This document shows positions 32,625 through 40,760 of a stretch of DNA of 54,119 nt, in pieces. Origin of the DNA: Escherichia coli (lineage in GTDB: Bacteria > Pseudomonadota > Gammaproteobacteria > Enterobacterales > Enterobacteriaceae); assembly GCF_011881725.1 (NCBI RefSeq), contig NZ_JAATUR010000033.1, forward strand, positions 1 through 54,119, in the 5' to 3' direction. The position numbers were made by a program, and so were the translations under genes. The notes under the pieces were generated by a model, which did not search any database, was not told the DNA's origin, and saw only the letters and a list, made by a program, of their open reading frames with translations. The stretch's first letter is position 1; every line of letters starts with the position of its first letter.

Positions 32625-32682
32625 CTTTTTGGCGGAGGGCGTTGCGCTTCTCCACCCAACCTATTTTTACGCGGCGGTGCCA

Positions 32683-34845
32683 ATGGACGTTTCTTACCTG
32701 CTCGACAGCCTTAATGACAAACAGCGCGAAGCGGTGGCCGCGCCACGCAGCAACCTTTTGGTGCTGGCGGGCGCGGGCAGTGGTAAGACGCGCGTTCTGG
32801 TACATCGTATCGCCTGGCTGATGAGCGTAGAAAACTGCTCGCCGTACTCGATTATGGCGGTGACCTTTACCAACAAAGCGGCGGCGGAAATGCGTCATCG
32901 TATCGGGCAACTGATGGGCACCAGCCAGGGCGGCATGTGGGTCGGCACCTTCCACGGGCTGGCACACCGTTTGCTGCGTGCGCACCATATGGACGCCAAC
33001 CTGCCGCAGGATTTCCAGATCCTCGATAGCGAAGACCAGCTGCGCCTGCTTAAGCGTCTGATCAAGGCGATGAACCTTGACGAGAAGCAGTGGCCGCCGC
33101 GCCAGGCAATGTGGTACATCAACAGCCAGAAAGATGAAGGGCTGCGCCCGCATCATATTCAGAGCTACGGTAACCCGGTGGAGCAGACCTGGCAGAAGGT
33201 GTATCAGGCGTATCAGGAAGCGTGCGATCGCGCGGGCCTGGTGGACTTCGCCGAGCTGCTGCTGCGCGCCCACGAACTGTGGCTCAACAAGCCGCATATT
33301 CTACAACACTACCGCGAACGTTTTACCAACATTCTGGTGGACGAATTCCAGGACACCAACAACATTCAGTACGCGTGGATCCGCCTGCTGGCGGGTGACA
33401 CCGGCAAAGTGATGATCGTCGGCGACGATGACCAGTCAATCTACGGCTGGCGCGGGGCGCAAGTCGAGAATATTCAGCGTTTCCTCAATGATTTCCCCGG
33501 TGCCGAAACTATCCGTCTGGAGCAGAACTACCGCTCTACCAGCAATATTCTGAGCGCCGCTAACGCCCTGATTGAAAACAACAACGGGCGTCTGGGTAAA
33601 AAATTGTGGACCGATGGCGCGGACGGTGAGCCAATTTCCCTTTATTGCGCCTTTAACGAACTCGATGAAGCGCGTTTTGTGGTTAACCGTATCAAAACCT
33701 GGCAGGACAACGGCGGGGCGCTCGCTGAGTGCGCCATTCTTTACCGCAGCAACGCCCAATCGCGTGTGCTGGAAGAGGCATTATTGCAGGCGAGTATGCC
33801 GTACCGTATTTACGGCGGGATGCGCTTCTTCGAACGTCAGGAAATCAAAGATGCGCTCTCGTATCTGCGCCTGATTGCCAACCGTAACGACGACGCGGCA
33901 TTTGAGCGTGTGGTGAATACACCAACGCGGGGTATTGGTGACCGGACGCTGGACGTGGTGCGTCAGACATCGCGCGATCGTCAGTTAACCCTCTGGCAGG
34001 CATGTCGTGAACTGTTGCAGGAAAAAGCGCTCGCCGGACGTGCCGCCAGCGCCTTGCAGCGGTTTATGGAATTGATCGACGCCTTAGCGCAGGAAACTGC
34101 TGATATGCCGCTGCATGTACAGACTGACCGGGTAATTAAAGACTCCGGCCTGCGCACCATGTACGAGCAGGAGAAGGGCGAAAAAGGCCAGACGCGTATC
34201 GAAAACTTAGAGGAACTGGTGACGGCAACGCGCCAGTTCAGCTACAACGAAGAAGACGAAGATTTAATGCCGTTGCAGGCGTTCCTCTCCCATGCGGCGC
34301 TGGAAGCAGGTGAAGGGCAGGCGGATACCTGGCAGGATGCGGTGCAACTGATGACGCTTCACTCGGCGAAAGGTCTGGAGTTCCCGCAGGTGTTTATTGT
34401 CGGTATGGAAGAGGGGATGTTTCCAAGCCAGATGTCGCTGGATGAAGGCGGGCGTCTGGAGGAAGAGCGCCGTCTGGCCTACGTTGGCGTAACCCGCGCG
34501 ATGCAGAAACTGACGCTGACCTACGCGGAAACCCGCCGTCTGTATGGCAAAGAGGTTTTCCATCGCCCGTCACGCTTTATCGGCGAGCTGCCGGAAGAGT
34601 GTGTGGAAGAGGTGCGCCTGCGCGCTACGGTAAGCCGCCCGGTCAGCCATCAGCGTTTGGGTACGCCGATGGTTGAGAACGACAGCGGTTACAAACTCGG
34701 TCAGCGCGTGCGCCACGCCAAGTTTGGCGAAGGGACTATCGTCAATATGGAAGGTAGCGGTGAACACAGCCGTTTACAGGTGGCGTTTCAGGGCCAGGGT
34801 ATTAAATGGCTGGTGGCGGCTTACGCCCGGCTGGAGACGGTGTAA
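32683..34845 (+). CDS. uvrD: DNA helicase II
   Basis: UvrD is the SF1A 3'-5' helicase of nucleotide excision repair and mismatch repair. The 720-residue protein has Walker A AGAGSGKTR (about 29-37), the Walker B-type VDEFQDTN, the GDDDQSIYGWRGA motif, QNYRST, the LMTLHSAKGLEF motif, and VGVTRA. The C-terminal Tudor-like region (GQRVRHAKFGEGTIV) that contacts RNA polymerase is present. The frame is open back to 32494, but the ATG at 32683 lies downstream of the LexA-controlled promoter and gives the known length. Confidence 0.97.
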   Translation: MDVSYLLDSLNDKQREAVAAPRSNLLVLAGAGSGKTRVLVHRIAWLMSVENCSPYSIMAVTFTNKAAAEMRHRIGQLMGTSQGGMWVGTFHGLAHRLLRAHHMDANLPQDFQILDSEDQLRLLKRLIKAMNLDEKQWPPRQAMWYINSQKDEGLRPHHIQSYGNPVEQTWQKVYQAYQEACDRAGLVDFAELLLRAHELWLNKPHILQHYRERFTNILVDEFQDTNNIQYAWIRLLAGDTGKVMIVGDDDQSIYGWRGAQVENIQRFLNDFPGAETIRLEQNYRSTSNILSAANALIENNNGRLGKKLWTDGADGEPISLYCAFNELDEARFVVNRIKTWQDNGGALAECAILYRSNAQSRVLEEALLQASMPYRIYGGMRFFERQEIKDALSYLRLIANRNDDAAFERVVNTPTRGIGDRTLDVVRQTSRDRQLTLWQACRELLQEKALAGRAASALQRFMELIDALAQETADMPLHVQTDRVIKDSGLRTMYEQEKGEKGQTRIENLEELVTATRQFSYNEEDEDLMPLQAFLSHAALEAGEGQADTWQDAVQLMTLHSAKGLEFPQVFIVGMEEGMFPSQMSLDEGGRLEEERRLAYVGVTRAMQKLTLTYAETRRLYGKEVFHRPSRFIGELPEECVEEVRLRATVSRPVSHQRLGTPMVENDSGYKLGQRVRHAKFGEGTIVNMEGSGEHSRLQVAFQGQGIKWLVAAYARLETV

Positions 34846-34857
34846 TTTACGATTATG

Positions 34858-34943
<86 letters not shown>

Positions 34944-34950
34944 CAGCACC

Positions 34951-35853
34951 TTACTTAGCGCATTTCTTCACATCAATATTCCATTCAGCACCAGACGCAA
35001 CCTGATGTTTCTGCGCGAAATTATCCATATTCAACGCCACGGAAACATTCAATAAGCTGTTCAGATATACCATCGGCTGGCCTTCCGGCACATCGCCAAA
35101 GCTGGCGACATACGGCATTTTTCCTTCGTACTTTTTCTGCGAACCTTCGGAAATGGTCACACACAACGTATCGTTGAGTTTGATTCCCGCCTGATTCAAT
35201 AACTCGTCGCTGATATTGCTCCAGACGTTGCCATACTGAATATCCAGAATCGGGATATTGCCCTTCACTTCACCTTTTGTTGCTTTTGCTTTCTGATAAG
35301 AAAGTTCGACAACTTTTGCGGGAAGTTCTGGTCCCACTTGTTCAAAAGTGATCGCGCCAGAAGCCAGACGCGCACCAGTGTAGGCATATACGTCACGACC
35401 GTGGAAGGTATATGACTTTTCAGAACCTTTCAGGCGGTTAGCTTTTTCATCGATTTCCCGGACGCTATCAATACCCAGAGTTTGTGCCACCAAAGTGAGC
35501 GTACCGTTATCTGGTGAAACGAAGTACTGACCGTTTTTGGTTTTTAGCACCACCGATTTACGGTCAGTGCCTACGCCCGGATCGACCACACTGACAAATA
35601 CCGAACCTTGCGGCCAGTAACTGGCAGTCTGATACAGGCGGTAAGCGCCTTCCCAGATGTTATACGGTGGAATTTCGTGGGTTAAATCAAAGATTTTAAG
35701 ATCATGGTCAACGCCGAAAGCGACGCCTTTCATTGCCGAGACTGCCCCATCTTTCAGGCTAAAATCTGTTTGTAAAATCAAAGCGTTATCCGCATAAGCG
35801 GATGATGATCCCAGGCACGTTAATAAAAATAACGCCGCGAGTGTTTTTTTCAT
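34951..35853 (-). CDS. Exported SAM hydroxide adenosyltransferase-like protein
   Basis: The 300-residue protein belongs to the SAM hydroxide adenosyltransferase (DUF62, fluorinase-related) family, whose members split S-adenosylmethionine to adenosine and methionine with hydroxide. The family's Asp-Arg-His set is intact: Asp91 in VVDPGVGTDR, Arg98 seven residues later, and His151 in FHGRDVYAYTGA. LQTDFSLKDG, FDLTHEIPPYNIWEGA and FVSPDNGTLT are further family blocks. Unusually it begins with a Sec signal peptide (core 5-15, cleavage about SAYA-21) and has two Cys near the C-terminus. Export would take it away from cytoplasmic SAM. It lies 82 bases after yigE on the same strand. I do not recall it at this place in K-12. 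Confidence 0.85.
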   Translation of the reverse strand: MKKTLAALFLLTCLGSSSAYADNALILQTDFSLKDGAVSAMKGVAFGVDHDLKIFDLTHEIPPYNIWEGAYRLYQTASYWPQGSVFVSVVDPGVGTDRKSVVLKTKNGQYFVSPDNGTLTLVAQTLGIDSVREIDEKANRLKGSEKSYTFHGRDVYAYTGARLASGAITFEQVGPELPAKVVELSYQKAKATKGEVKGNIPILDIQYGNVWSNISDELLNQAGIKLNDTLCVTISEGSQKKYEGKMPYVASFGDVPEGQPMVYLNSLLNVSVALNMDNFAQKHQVASGAEWNIDVKKCAK

Positions 35854-35935
35854 TTTTGTTTCCCTTCATTTATCTGATGATGTTCCTGCTGTGTAGCCAG
35901 ATCTGATTTTCCTGGCATCCTCGAGTGTACAATGT

Positions 35936-36700
35936 TTAACCTTTGCGCTCGACGGAAATCATGGTGACGAAGGGATAACGTTGCCAGGGTATCGTTCGGC
36001 CTTTCATATACATATGTGAGATAGTGCCATCGAGATAAAGTAATTGCTCGACGTCCAGTTTCGCTTTGGCATAGCAGGCAAAATCATAAAAGTTGGTCGC
36101 TTGCTGGCTAAGTAAAAACACTGCGTTCCCTTGTTTATTAATCCCTACTCCATTACGAATTTTGCGCGAGGCGACGTTGGGGAGAATCCGCGGATTAATG
36201 ACGCCATTTTCCAACAACAATGGCCCTGACTGCACCGCAAATTGAATCTCTTTACTGGCTTTAAATGCATCCAGACGAACGATGCCGACTTTATCTCCCG
36301 CGACATAAAACACGCCGCCAGGACGGATAAAGAAATTACCTTCCCCCGAGGCAATATTTAACGCCACCTTCTGCTGACCATTTTCGATGTACAAACCGAG
36401 CGGCGCATAGCTTTCATCATAGATGCCGCCGTTCATCGCCATCTGCACCTGCCCATGACGATTAATATCCGCCAGCAGCGCATGTAACGTTTCCCACGCT
36501 TCGCCATTAGCTTTTTGCCAGTACATCTTCACTCGTTCGGTTTGAGGATTAACGGTATACGCTTGTACATTCAGCGTCGGATCAGAGAGCGCGCAGTCAT
36601 CTGCGGCAACGGCAAACAATGGGAGCAAGGTGAGGGCGAGAAAAATCCGTTTGAGATTCAAGATGATCATTTCTTTACCAATGAGTAGCCGATGCGCCAT
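35936..36700 (-). CDS. yigE: YigE, exported phosphodiester glycosidase-family protein (DUF2233)
   Basis: YigE belongs to the DUF2233/NAGPA-like family, related to phosphodiester glycosidases; its substrate is not known. The 254-residue protein has an N-terminal signal or anchor segment (about 16-33, ending FAVAADD), the AMNGGIYDESYAPLGLYIENG motif, NFFIRPGGVFYV, QSGPLLLENG, and the C-terminal LLYLDGTISHMY block. The start at 36700 is favoured because AGGA lies 6 bases before it; an internal ATG at 36670 would give a shorter, more ordinary signal peptide and cannot be excluded. It may be co-transcribed with the SAM-hydrolase-like gene. Confidence 0.88.
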   Translation of the reverse strand: MAHRLLIGKEMIILNLKRIFLALTLLPLFAVAADDCALSDPTLNVQAYTVNPQTERVKMYWQKANGEAWETLHALLADINRHGQVQMAMNGGIYDESYAPLGLYIENGQQKVALNIASGEGNFFIRPGGVFYVAGDKVGIVRLDAFKASKEIQFAVQSGPLLLENGVINPRILPNVASRKIRNGVGINKQGNAVFLLSQQATNFYDFACYAKAKLDVEQLLYLDGTISHMYMKGRTIPWQRYPFVTMISVERKG

Positions 36701-36861
36701 TATAGGTCCTGGATGTGTGATTTTTTTATCCTGTTAACGACCTTGACGAGTACCAAAAAGCGCGAAGTTCAACTATTGTTCGGTGGTGTTCCGTTGCGTG
36801 TTGACGGCAAAATTTTGCTGGCGTAACATGCGCGCACGATCACTCTAAGAGGACATTCGCC

Positions 36862-36918
36862 TTGGACACACCCAGTAGATACTGGCTCATTATCCTGTCA
36901 TCCAGGATCAACTCCTAA
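36862..36918 (+). CDS. corA leader peptide candidate (CorL-like)
   Basis: An 18-codon ORF starting with TTG at 36862 (peptide MDTPSRYWLIILSSRINS), with AGAGGA 8 bases before the start. It sits in the long leader about 150 bases before corA, and its TAA lies inside the left arm of a strong hairpin. In Salmonella the corA leader encodes a short peptide, CorL, whose translation controls Rho-dependent termination; this ORF is well placed to be the equivalent. It is too short for coding statistics. Confidence 0.6.
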   Translation: MDTPSRYWLIILSSRINS

Positions 36919-36946
36919 GGCTATCCCTTTTTGCTGATAGCCTTAG
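36915..36946 (+). promoter_or_regulatory. Hairpin in the corA leader
   Basis: An 11-base-pair perfect stem (CTAAGGCTATC/GATAGCCTTAG) with a 10-base loop overlaps the stop codon of the leader ORF. It lacks a U-run directly after it, so it looks more like a leader control element than an intrinsic terminator. A ribosome at the leader stop would melt it. Confidence 0.65.
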
Positions 36947-37069
36947 CGGTTGTCAGCGACCTCAATATTTCCCGTCGCGCTGAGTCAGGCTGTTTAATGG
37001 TCTGAAACCCAATTTGTTTCTGTGTGCCCACCGAACTGTCCGATATTTTAAGCATTGGGAGTCCCGGTC

Positions 37070-38020
37070 ATGCTGAGCGCATTTCAACTGGAAAATAACC
37101 GACTGACCCGGCTGGAAGTCGAAGAGTCACAACCCCTTGTAAATGCAGTATGGATTGATCTTGTCGAACCGGACGACGACGAGCGACTGCGCGTACAATC
37201 TGAACTTGGTCAGAGCCTGGCAACCCGCCCGGAACTGGAAGACATCGAAGCATCGGCGCGTTTCTTTGAAGACGATGACGGCCTGCATATTCACTCCTTC
37301 TTCTTCTTTGAAGATGCGGAAGATCACGCCGGTAACTCCACCGTGGCATTTACCATCCGTGATGGTCGCTTATTTACCCTGCGTGAGCGCGAGCTGCCAG
37401 CATTCCGTTTGTATCGTATGCGCGCCCGTAGCCAGTCGATGGTAGACGGTAACGCCTACGAGCTACTGCTGGATCTGTTCGAAACCAAAATCGAACAGTT
37501 GGCGGATGAAATTGAAAACATTTACAGCGACCTGGAGCAGCTTAGCCGGGTGATTATGGAAGGGCATCAGGGCGATGAGTACGACGAGGCGCTCTCCACA
37601 CTGGCAGAACTGGAAGATATCGGCTGGAAAGTTCGCCTGTGTCTGATGGATACCCAGCGTGCGCTCAACTTCCTGGTGCGCAAGGCGCGTTTACCAGGCG
37701 GGCAACTGGAGCAGGCGCGTGAAATCCTGCGCGATATCGAATCTCTGCTGCCGCATAATGAATCCCTGTTCCAGAAGGTGAACTTCCTGATGCAGGCGGC
37801 GATGGGCTTTATCAATATCGAGCAGAACCGCATCATCAAAATCTTCTCGGTGGTATCCGTCGTGTTCCTGCCGCCAACGCTGGTGGCTTCCAGCTACGGG
37901 ATGAACTTTGAATTTATGCCAGAGTTGAAGTGGAGTTTCGGCTACCCGGCAGCGATTATCTTTATGATTCTCGCAGGCCTGGCACCGTATCTGTACTTTA
38001 AGCGGAGAAACTGGTTGTAA
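37070..38020 (+). CDS. corA: Magnesium/cobalt/nickel transporter CorA
   Basis: CorA is the homopentameric inner-membrane channel for Mg2+ uptake. The 316-residue protein has a large acidic cytoplasmic N-terminal domain, a long stalk helix, and two C-terminal membrane segments. The signature [11 protein letters not shown] with the Gly-Met-Asn selectivity motif follows the first of these. A short KRRNWL tail is present. The ATG at 37070 has GGGAG about 10 bases upstream. Its leader contains a small ORF and hairpin. Confidence 0.97.
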   Translation: MLSAFQLENNRLTRLEVEESQPLVNAVWIDLVEPDDDERLRVQSELGQSLATRPELEDIEASARFFEDDDGLHIHSFFFFEDAEDHAGNSTVAFTIRDGRLFTLRERELPAFRLYRMRARSQSMVDGNAYELLLDLFETKIEQLADEIENIYSDLEQLSRVIMEGHQGDEYDEALSTLAELEDIGWKVRLCLMDTQRALNFLVRKARLPGGQLEQAREILRDIESLLPHNESLFQKVNFLMQAAMGFINIEQNRIIKIFSVVSVVFLPPTLVASSYGMNFEFMPELKWSFGYPAAIIFMILAGLAPYLYFKRRNWL

Positions 38021-38024
38021 ATAT

Positions 38025-38052
38025 AAAGCCGGAGAATCTCTTCTCCGGCTTT
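38025..38052. terminator. Bidirectional terminator shared by corA and rarD
   Basis: A 12-base-pair perfect stem (AAAGCCGGAGAA/TTCTCCGGCTTT) with a four-base TCTC loop lies between the convergent ends of corA and rarD. A on one side and T on the other allow termination in both directions. Confidence 0.9.
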
Positions 38053-38057
38053 CTGAT

Positions 38058-38954
38058 TTAATTGCCTAAGCGTGTTCTACGCTGCGTATAAATCGCATCC
38101 ATCACAAAAATTGCTAGCGCCACCCAAATAAAGGCGAAGGTCACCATCTTATCGGCACCCGGTTTTTCACCATAAAACGTCACAGCCAGCAGGAACATCA
38201 GCGTCGGGCCAATGTACTGGAAAAAGCCTAACGTAGAGAGTCGTAAGCGTGTAGCTGCTGCGGTAAAACACAACAGCGGTACGGTAGTGACAATACCGGC
38301 GGCGATCAGTAGTAAATTCAGCGACATCGGGTTTAGTTCCATATGGCTGGTTGAGCTGTCGGCAATAGCAAACAGGTAAATCGCCGCCACGGGCAGCAAC
38401 CACATGGTTTCGATTAACATGCCGGTTTGCGCTTCAACGGCAATCTTCTTGCGTACCAGGCCGTAGAAGGCAAAACTAAACGCCAGCCCCAGCGCGATGA
38501 TCGGCAGCGAACCAAAAGTCCAGAGCTGGACCAACACGCCACATATCGCCAGAATCACCGCCATCCATTGCATCCGGCGGAATCGCTCACCGAGGAAAAT
38601 CATCCCCAGCACAATGTTCACCAGCGGGTTAATAAAGTAACCAAGGCTCGCTTCCAGCATATGGTGATTGTTCACCGCCCAGATAAACAGTAGCCAGTTG
38701 CCGCCAATCAGCACGGCGGAGACTGCCAGCATAAAAATTTTCTGTGGCGTCTGAATCAGCGTTTTTAAATAGGACCACTGGCGGCTAATGCTCATCAGCA
38801 CCACCATAAAGAAAAACGACCAGATCACGCGATGCGTCAGGATCTCATCAGCAGGTACGTAATAAATCAGCTTGAAGTACGCTGGCGCAATACCCCAAAT
38901 AAAATAAGCGGCAAGAGCGAGTAATACGCCCTGCCGCGTTTGTTTGGTATCCAT
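38058..38954 (-). CDS. rarD: RarD, EamA/DMT-family inner-membrane transporter
   Basis: RarD is a ten-segment membrane protein of the drug/metabolite transporter superfamily, related to chloramphenicol-sensitive RarD proteins; its substrate is unknown. The 298-residue protein begins MDTKQTRQGVLLALAAYFIWG, has FLGERF near 122-127, and FYGEKPGADK near 263. The last residues (RTRLGN) differ from the K-12 end as I recall it (RRTSK), consistent with a changed 3' junction next to corA. Confidence 0.95.
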   Translation of the reverse strand: MDTKQTRQGVLLALAAYFIWGIAPAYFKLIYYVPADEILTHRVIWSFFFMVVLMSISRQWSYLKTLIQTPQKIFMLAVSAVLIGGNWLLFIWAVNNHHMLEASLGYFINPLVNIVLGMIFLGERFRRMQWMAVILAICGVLVQLWTFGSLPIIALGLAFSFAFYGLVRKKIAVEAQTGMLIETMWLLPVAAIYLFAIADSSTSHMELNPMSLNLLLIAAGIVTTVPLLCFTAAATRLRLSTLGFFQYIGPTLMFLLAVTFYGEKPGADKMVTFAFIWVALAIFVMDAIYTQRRTRLGN

Positions 38955-39020
38955 TGGAAAAACTCATTTTTGTTGTTAATAGCAGTTTGCCTGCTCAGAT
39001 TGCTGACAACGTCTTCTCCA

Positions 39021-39056
39021 GCCTACAAAAGCATACAAATTCAATATATTGCATTT
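39021..39056. repeat. 36-base element shared with 54079-54114
   Basis: GCCTACA, a short spacer and an identical 21-base run (39036-39056, core CAATATATTG) recur at 54079-54114 with 33 of 36 bases the same. The core is a palindrome framed by TGCAA-like/TTGCA arms. It is intergenic, between rarD and yigI. Confidence 0.75.
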
Positions 39057-39138
39057 CTCTGGTGGGCCTGATAAGCGTCGCGCATCATGAAAATTTGCGT
39101 TTGTCATCAGTCTCAGCAGTTTACCTGTTTTTACGTTT

Positions 39139-39606
39139 TCAACCTACCATATAGGTAGCGGTGGCGCTGGCAATATAAAGCTGTTCTTCATTGTGTAATT
39201 CAACGCGGGCGACGGCGACTTTATTGCCTGCACGCAACAGACTACTGGTAGCAGTAAAACGCTCGCCTCTGCCAGGGCGCAGATAATCGACGCGAAGATC
39301 AATTGTCCCCATCCGCGATAGCCGCTGGCGCAGTTCATCTTCACTGATGGTTTCGTGGCGGGTTAAGGTACTCCCCACACATACCAGACCAGCGGCGACG
39401 TCCAGCGCCGACGCAATGACCCCGCCATGCAAAATACTTTGCGCCCAGTTACCGACCATCATTGGCTGATTCTTAAAGGCCAGCTGCGCAAATTCTTTTT
39501 CGTAACGCTCCAGCTCCATCCCTAACGCGCGGTTAAAGGGCATGTGATAAACAAACATCTCACCCACTAATTTCAGGGCTTGTTCAGCAGTCAGTACGGC
39601 AGACAT
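39139..39606 (-). CDS. yigI: YigI, hotdog-fold thioesterase-like protein
   Basis: A 155-residue protein with the hotdog-fold thioesterase (PaaI-like) pattern: [21 protein letters not shown] contains the usual His-Gly-Gly and an Asp on the following helix, and [16 protein letters not shown] is the typical central strand. It may hydrolyse an acyl-CoA; the substrate is not evident here. The ATG at 39606 is chosen because AAGGA lies just upstream; an in-frame start at 39624 is less likely. Confidence 0.92.
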   Translation of the reverse strand: MSAVLTAEQALKLVGEMFVYHMPFNRALGMELERYEKEFAQLAFKNQPMMVGNWAQSILHGGVIASALDVAAGLVCVGSTLTRHETISEDELRQRLSRMGTIDLRVDYLRPGRGERFTATSSLLRAGNKVAVARVELHNEEQLYIASATATYMVG

Positions 39607-39768
39607 ATCATCCTTACACTTCAATGGTTAACGGAATGTTGATTTTATGCTTCTTCTTTGTTGGTTTCTACTTTAGGAAGGGATAACTAACGGCAATTGA
39701 GTTAAGTATGTAGAATAGCCTGCAGAAATATTCATCTAATCAATAATTCGTTACGGAGAACATGACCA

Positions 39769-40629
39769 ATGCGGACTCTTCTGGGCTGGTTGTTGCCTGT
39801 GTATATGCTGCCGCTGGCGGTACATGCACAAGAGGTTACGGTGAAGGATGTACCCGCTGTGCGTGGCAGTATTATCGCGAATATGCTGCAGGAGCATGAC
39901 AATCCTTTCACACTCTATCCTTATGACACCAACTACATCATCTACACCCAGACCAGCGATCTGAATAAAGAAGCGATTGCAAGTTACGACTGGGCAGAAA
40001 ACGCGCGTAAGGATGAAGTGAAATTCCAGTTGAGCCTGGCCTTTCCGCTGTGGCGAGGAATTTTGGGACCAAACTCTGTACTGGGCGCTTCCTACACCCA
40101 GAAATCCTGGTGGCAGCTTTCTAATAGTGATGAGTCTTCACCGTTTCGTGAAACTAACTACGAACCACAATTGTTCCTCGGCTTTGCCACCGATTACAGT
40201 TTTGCTGGTTGGACGCTGCGCGATGTGGAAATGGGCTACAACCACGACTCTAACGGACGTTCTGACCCGACCTCCCGCAGCTGGAACCGCCTTTATACTC
40301 GCCTGATGGCGGAAAACGGTAACTGGCTGGTAGAAGTGAAGCCGTGGTATGTAGTGGGTAATACGGACGATAACCCGGATATCACCAAATATATGGGTTA
40401 CTACCAGCTTAAAATCGGTTATCACCTTGGCGATGCAGTACTGAGCGCGAAAGGGCAGTATAACTGGAACACCGGTTACGGTGGTGCGGAGTTAGGCTTA
40501 AGTTACCCAATCACCAAACATGTGCGTCTTTATACCCAGGTTTACAGCGGTTATGGCGAATCGCTCATCGACTATAACTTTAACCAGACCCGCGTCGGTG
40601 TGGGGGTTATGCTAAACGACCTGTTTTAA
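39769..40629 (+). CDS. pldA: Outer-membrane phospholipase A
   Basis: PldA (OMPLA) is a 12-strand outer-membrane barrel that hydrolyses phospholipids mislocalised to the outer leaflet; it is active as a Ca2+-bound dimer. The 286-residue precursor has a signal peptide (cleavage after VHA-20) and the catalytic YNHDSNGRSDPTSRSWNR segment with the His-x-Ser and Asn of the active site. It ends with the C-terminal Phe typical of barrels. It looks three residues shorter than K-12 PldA near the mature N-terminus (VKDVPAVRGS), a region outside the barrel. Confidence 0.96.
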   Translation: MRTLLGWLLPVYMLPLAVHAQEVTVKDVPAVRGSIIANMLQEHDNPFTLYPYDTNYIIYTQTSDLNKEAIASYDWAENARKDEVKFQLSLAFPLWRGILGPNSVLGASYTQKSWWQLSNSDESSPFRETNYEPQLFLGFATDYSFAGWTLRDVEMGYNHDSNGRSDPTSRSWNRLYTRLMAENGNWLVEVKPWYVVGNTDDNPDITKYMGYYQLKIGYHLGDAVLSAKGQYNWNTGYGGAELGLSYPITKHVRLYTQVYSGYGESLIDYNFNQTRVGVGVMLNDLF

Positions 40630-40711
40630 TGCGAGTTGATTGAAAGGCAAAACTGGAATCCAGCATCCAGGATTACCCTCTCCGAGACTAAAAGCATTGC
40701 AGTTTATCGCT

Positions 40712-40738
40712 CAGGCGCTGAAAATAGCGCCTGTTTTT
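40712..40738 (+). terminator. Intrinsic terminator between pldA and recQ
   Basis: An eight-base-pair stem (CAGGCGCT/AGCGCCTG) with loop GAAAAT is followed by TTTTT. It ends 22 bases before the recQ start, so it should separate pldA transcription from recQ unless read through. Confidence 0.85.
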
Positions 40739-40760
40739 ATTTCAGGCAATCGGGGTGAAT

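Noticed and set aside
32494..32682. N-terminal extension of UvrD by 63 codons
   Set aside because: The extension precedes or overlaps the uvrD promoter and LexA box and lies in the 3' end of yigB; the ATG at 32683 fits the known protein.
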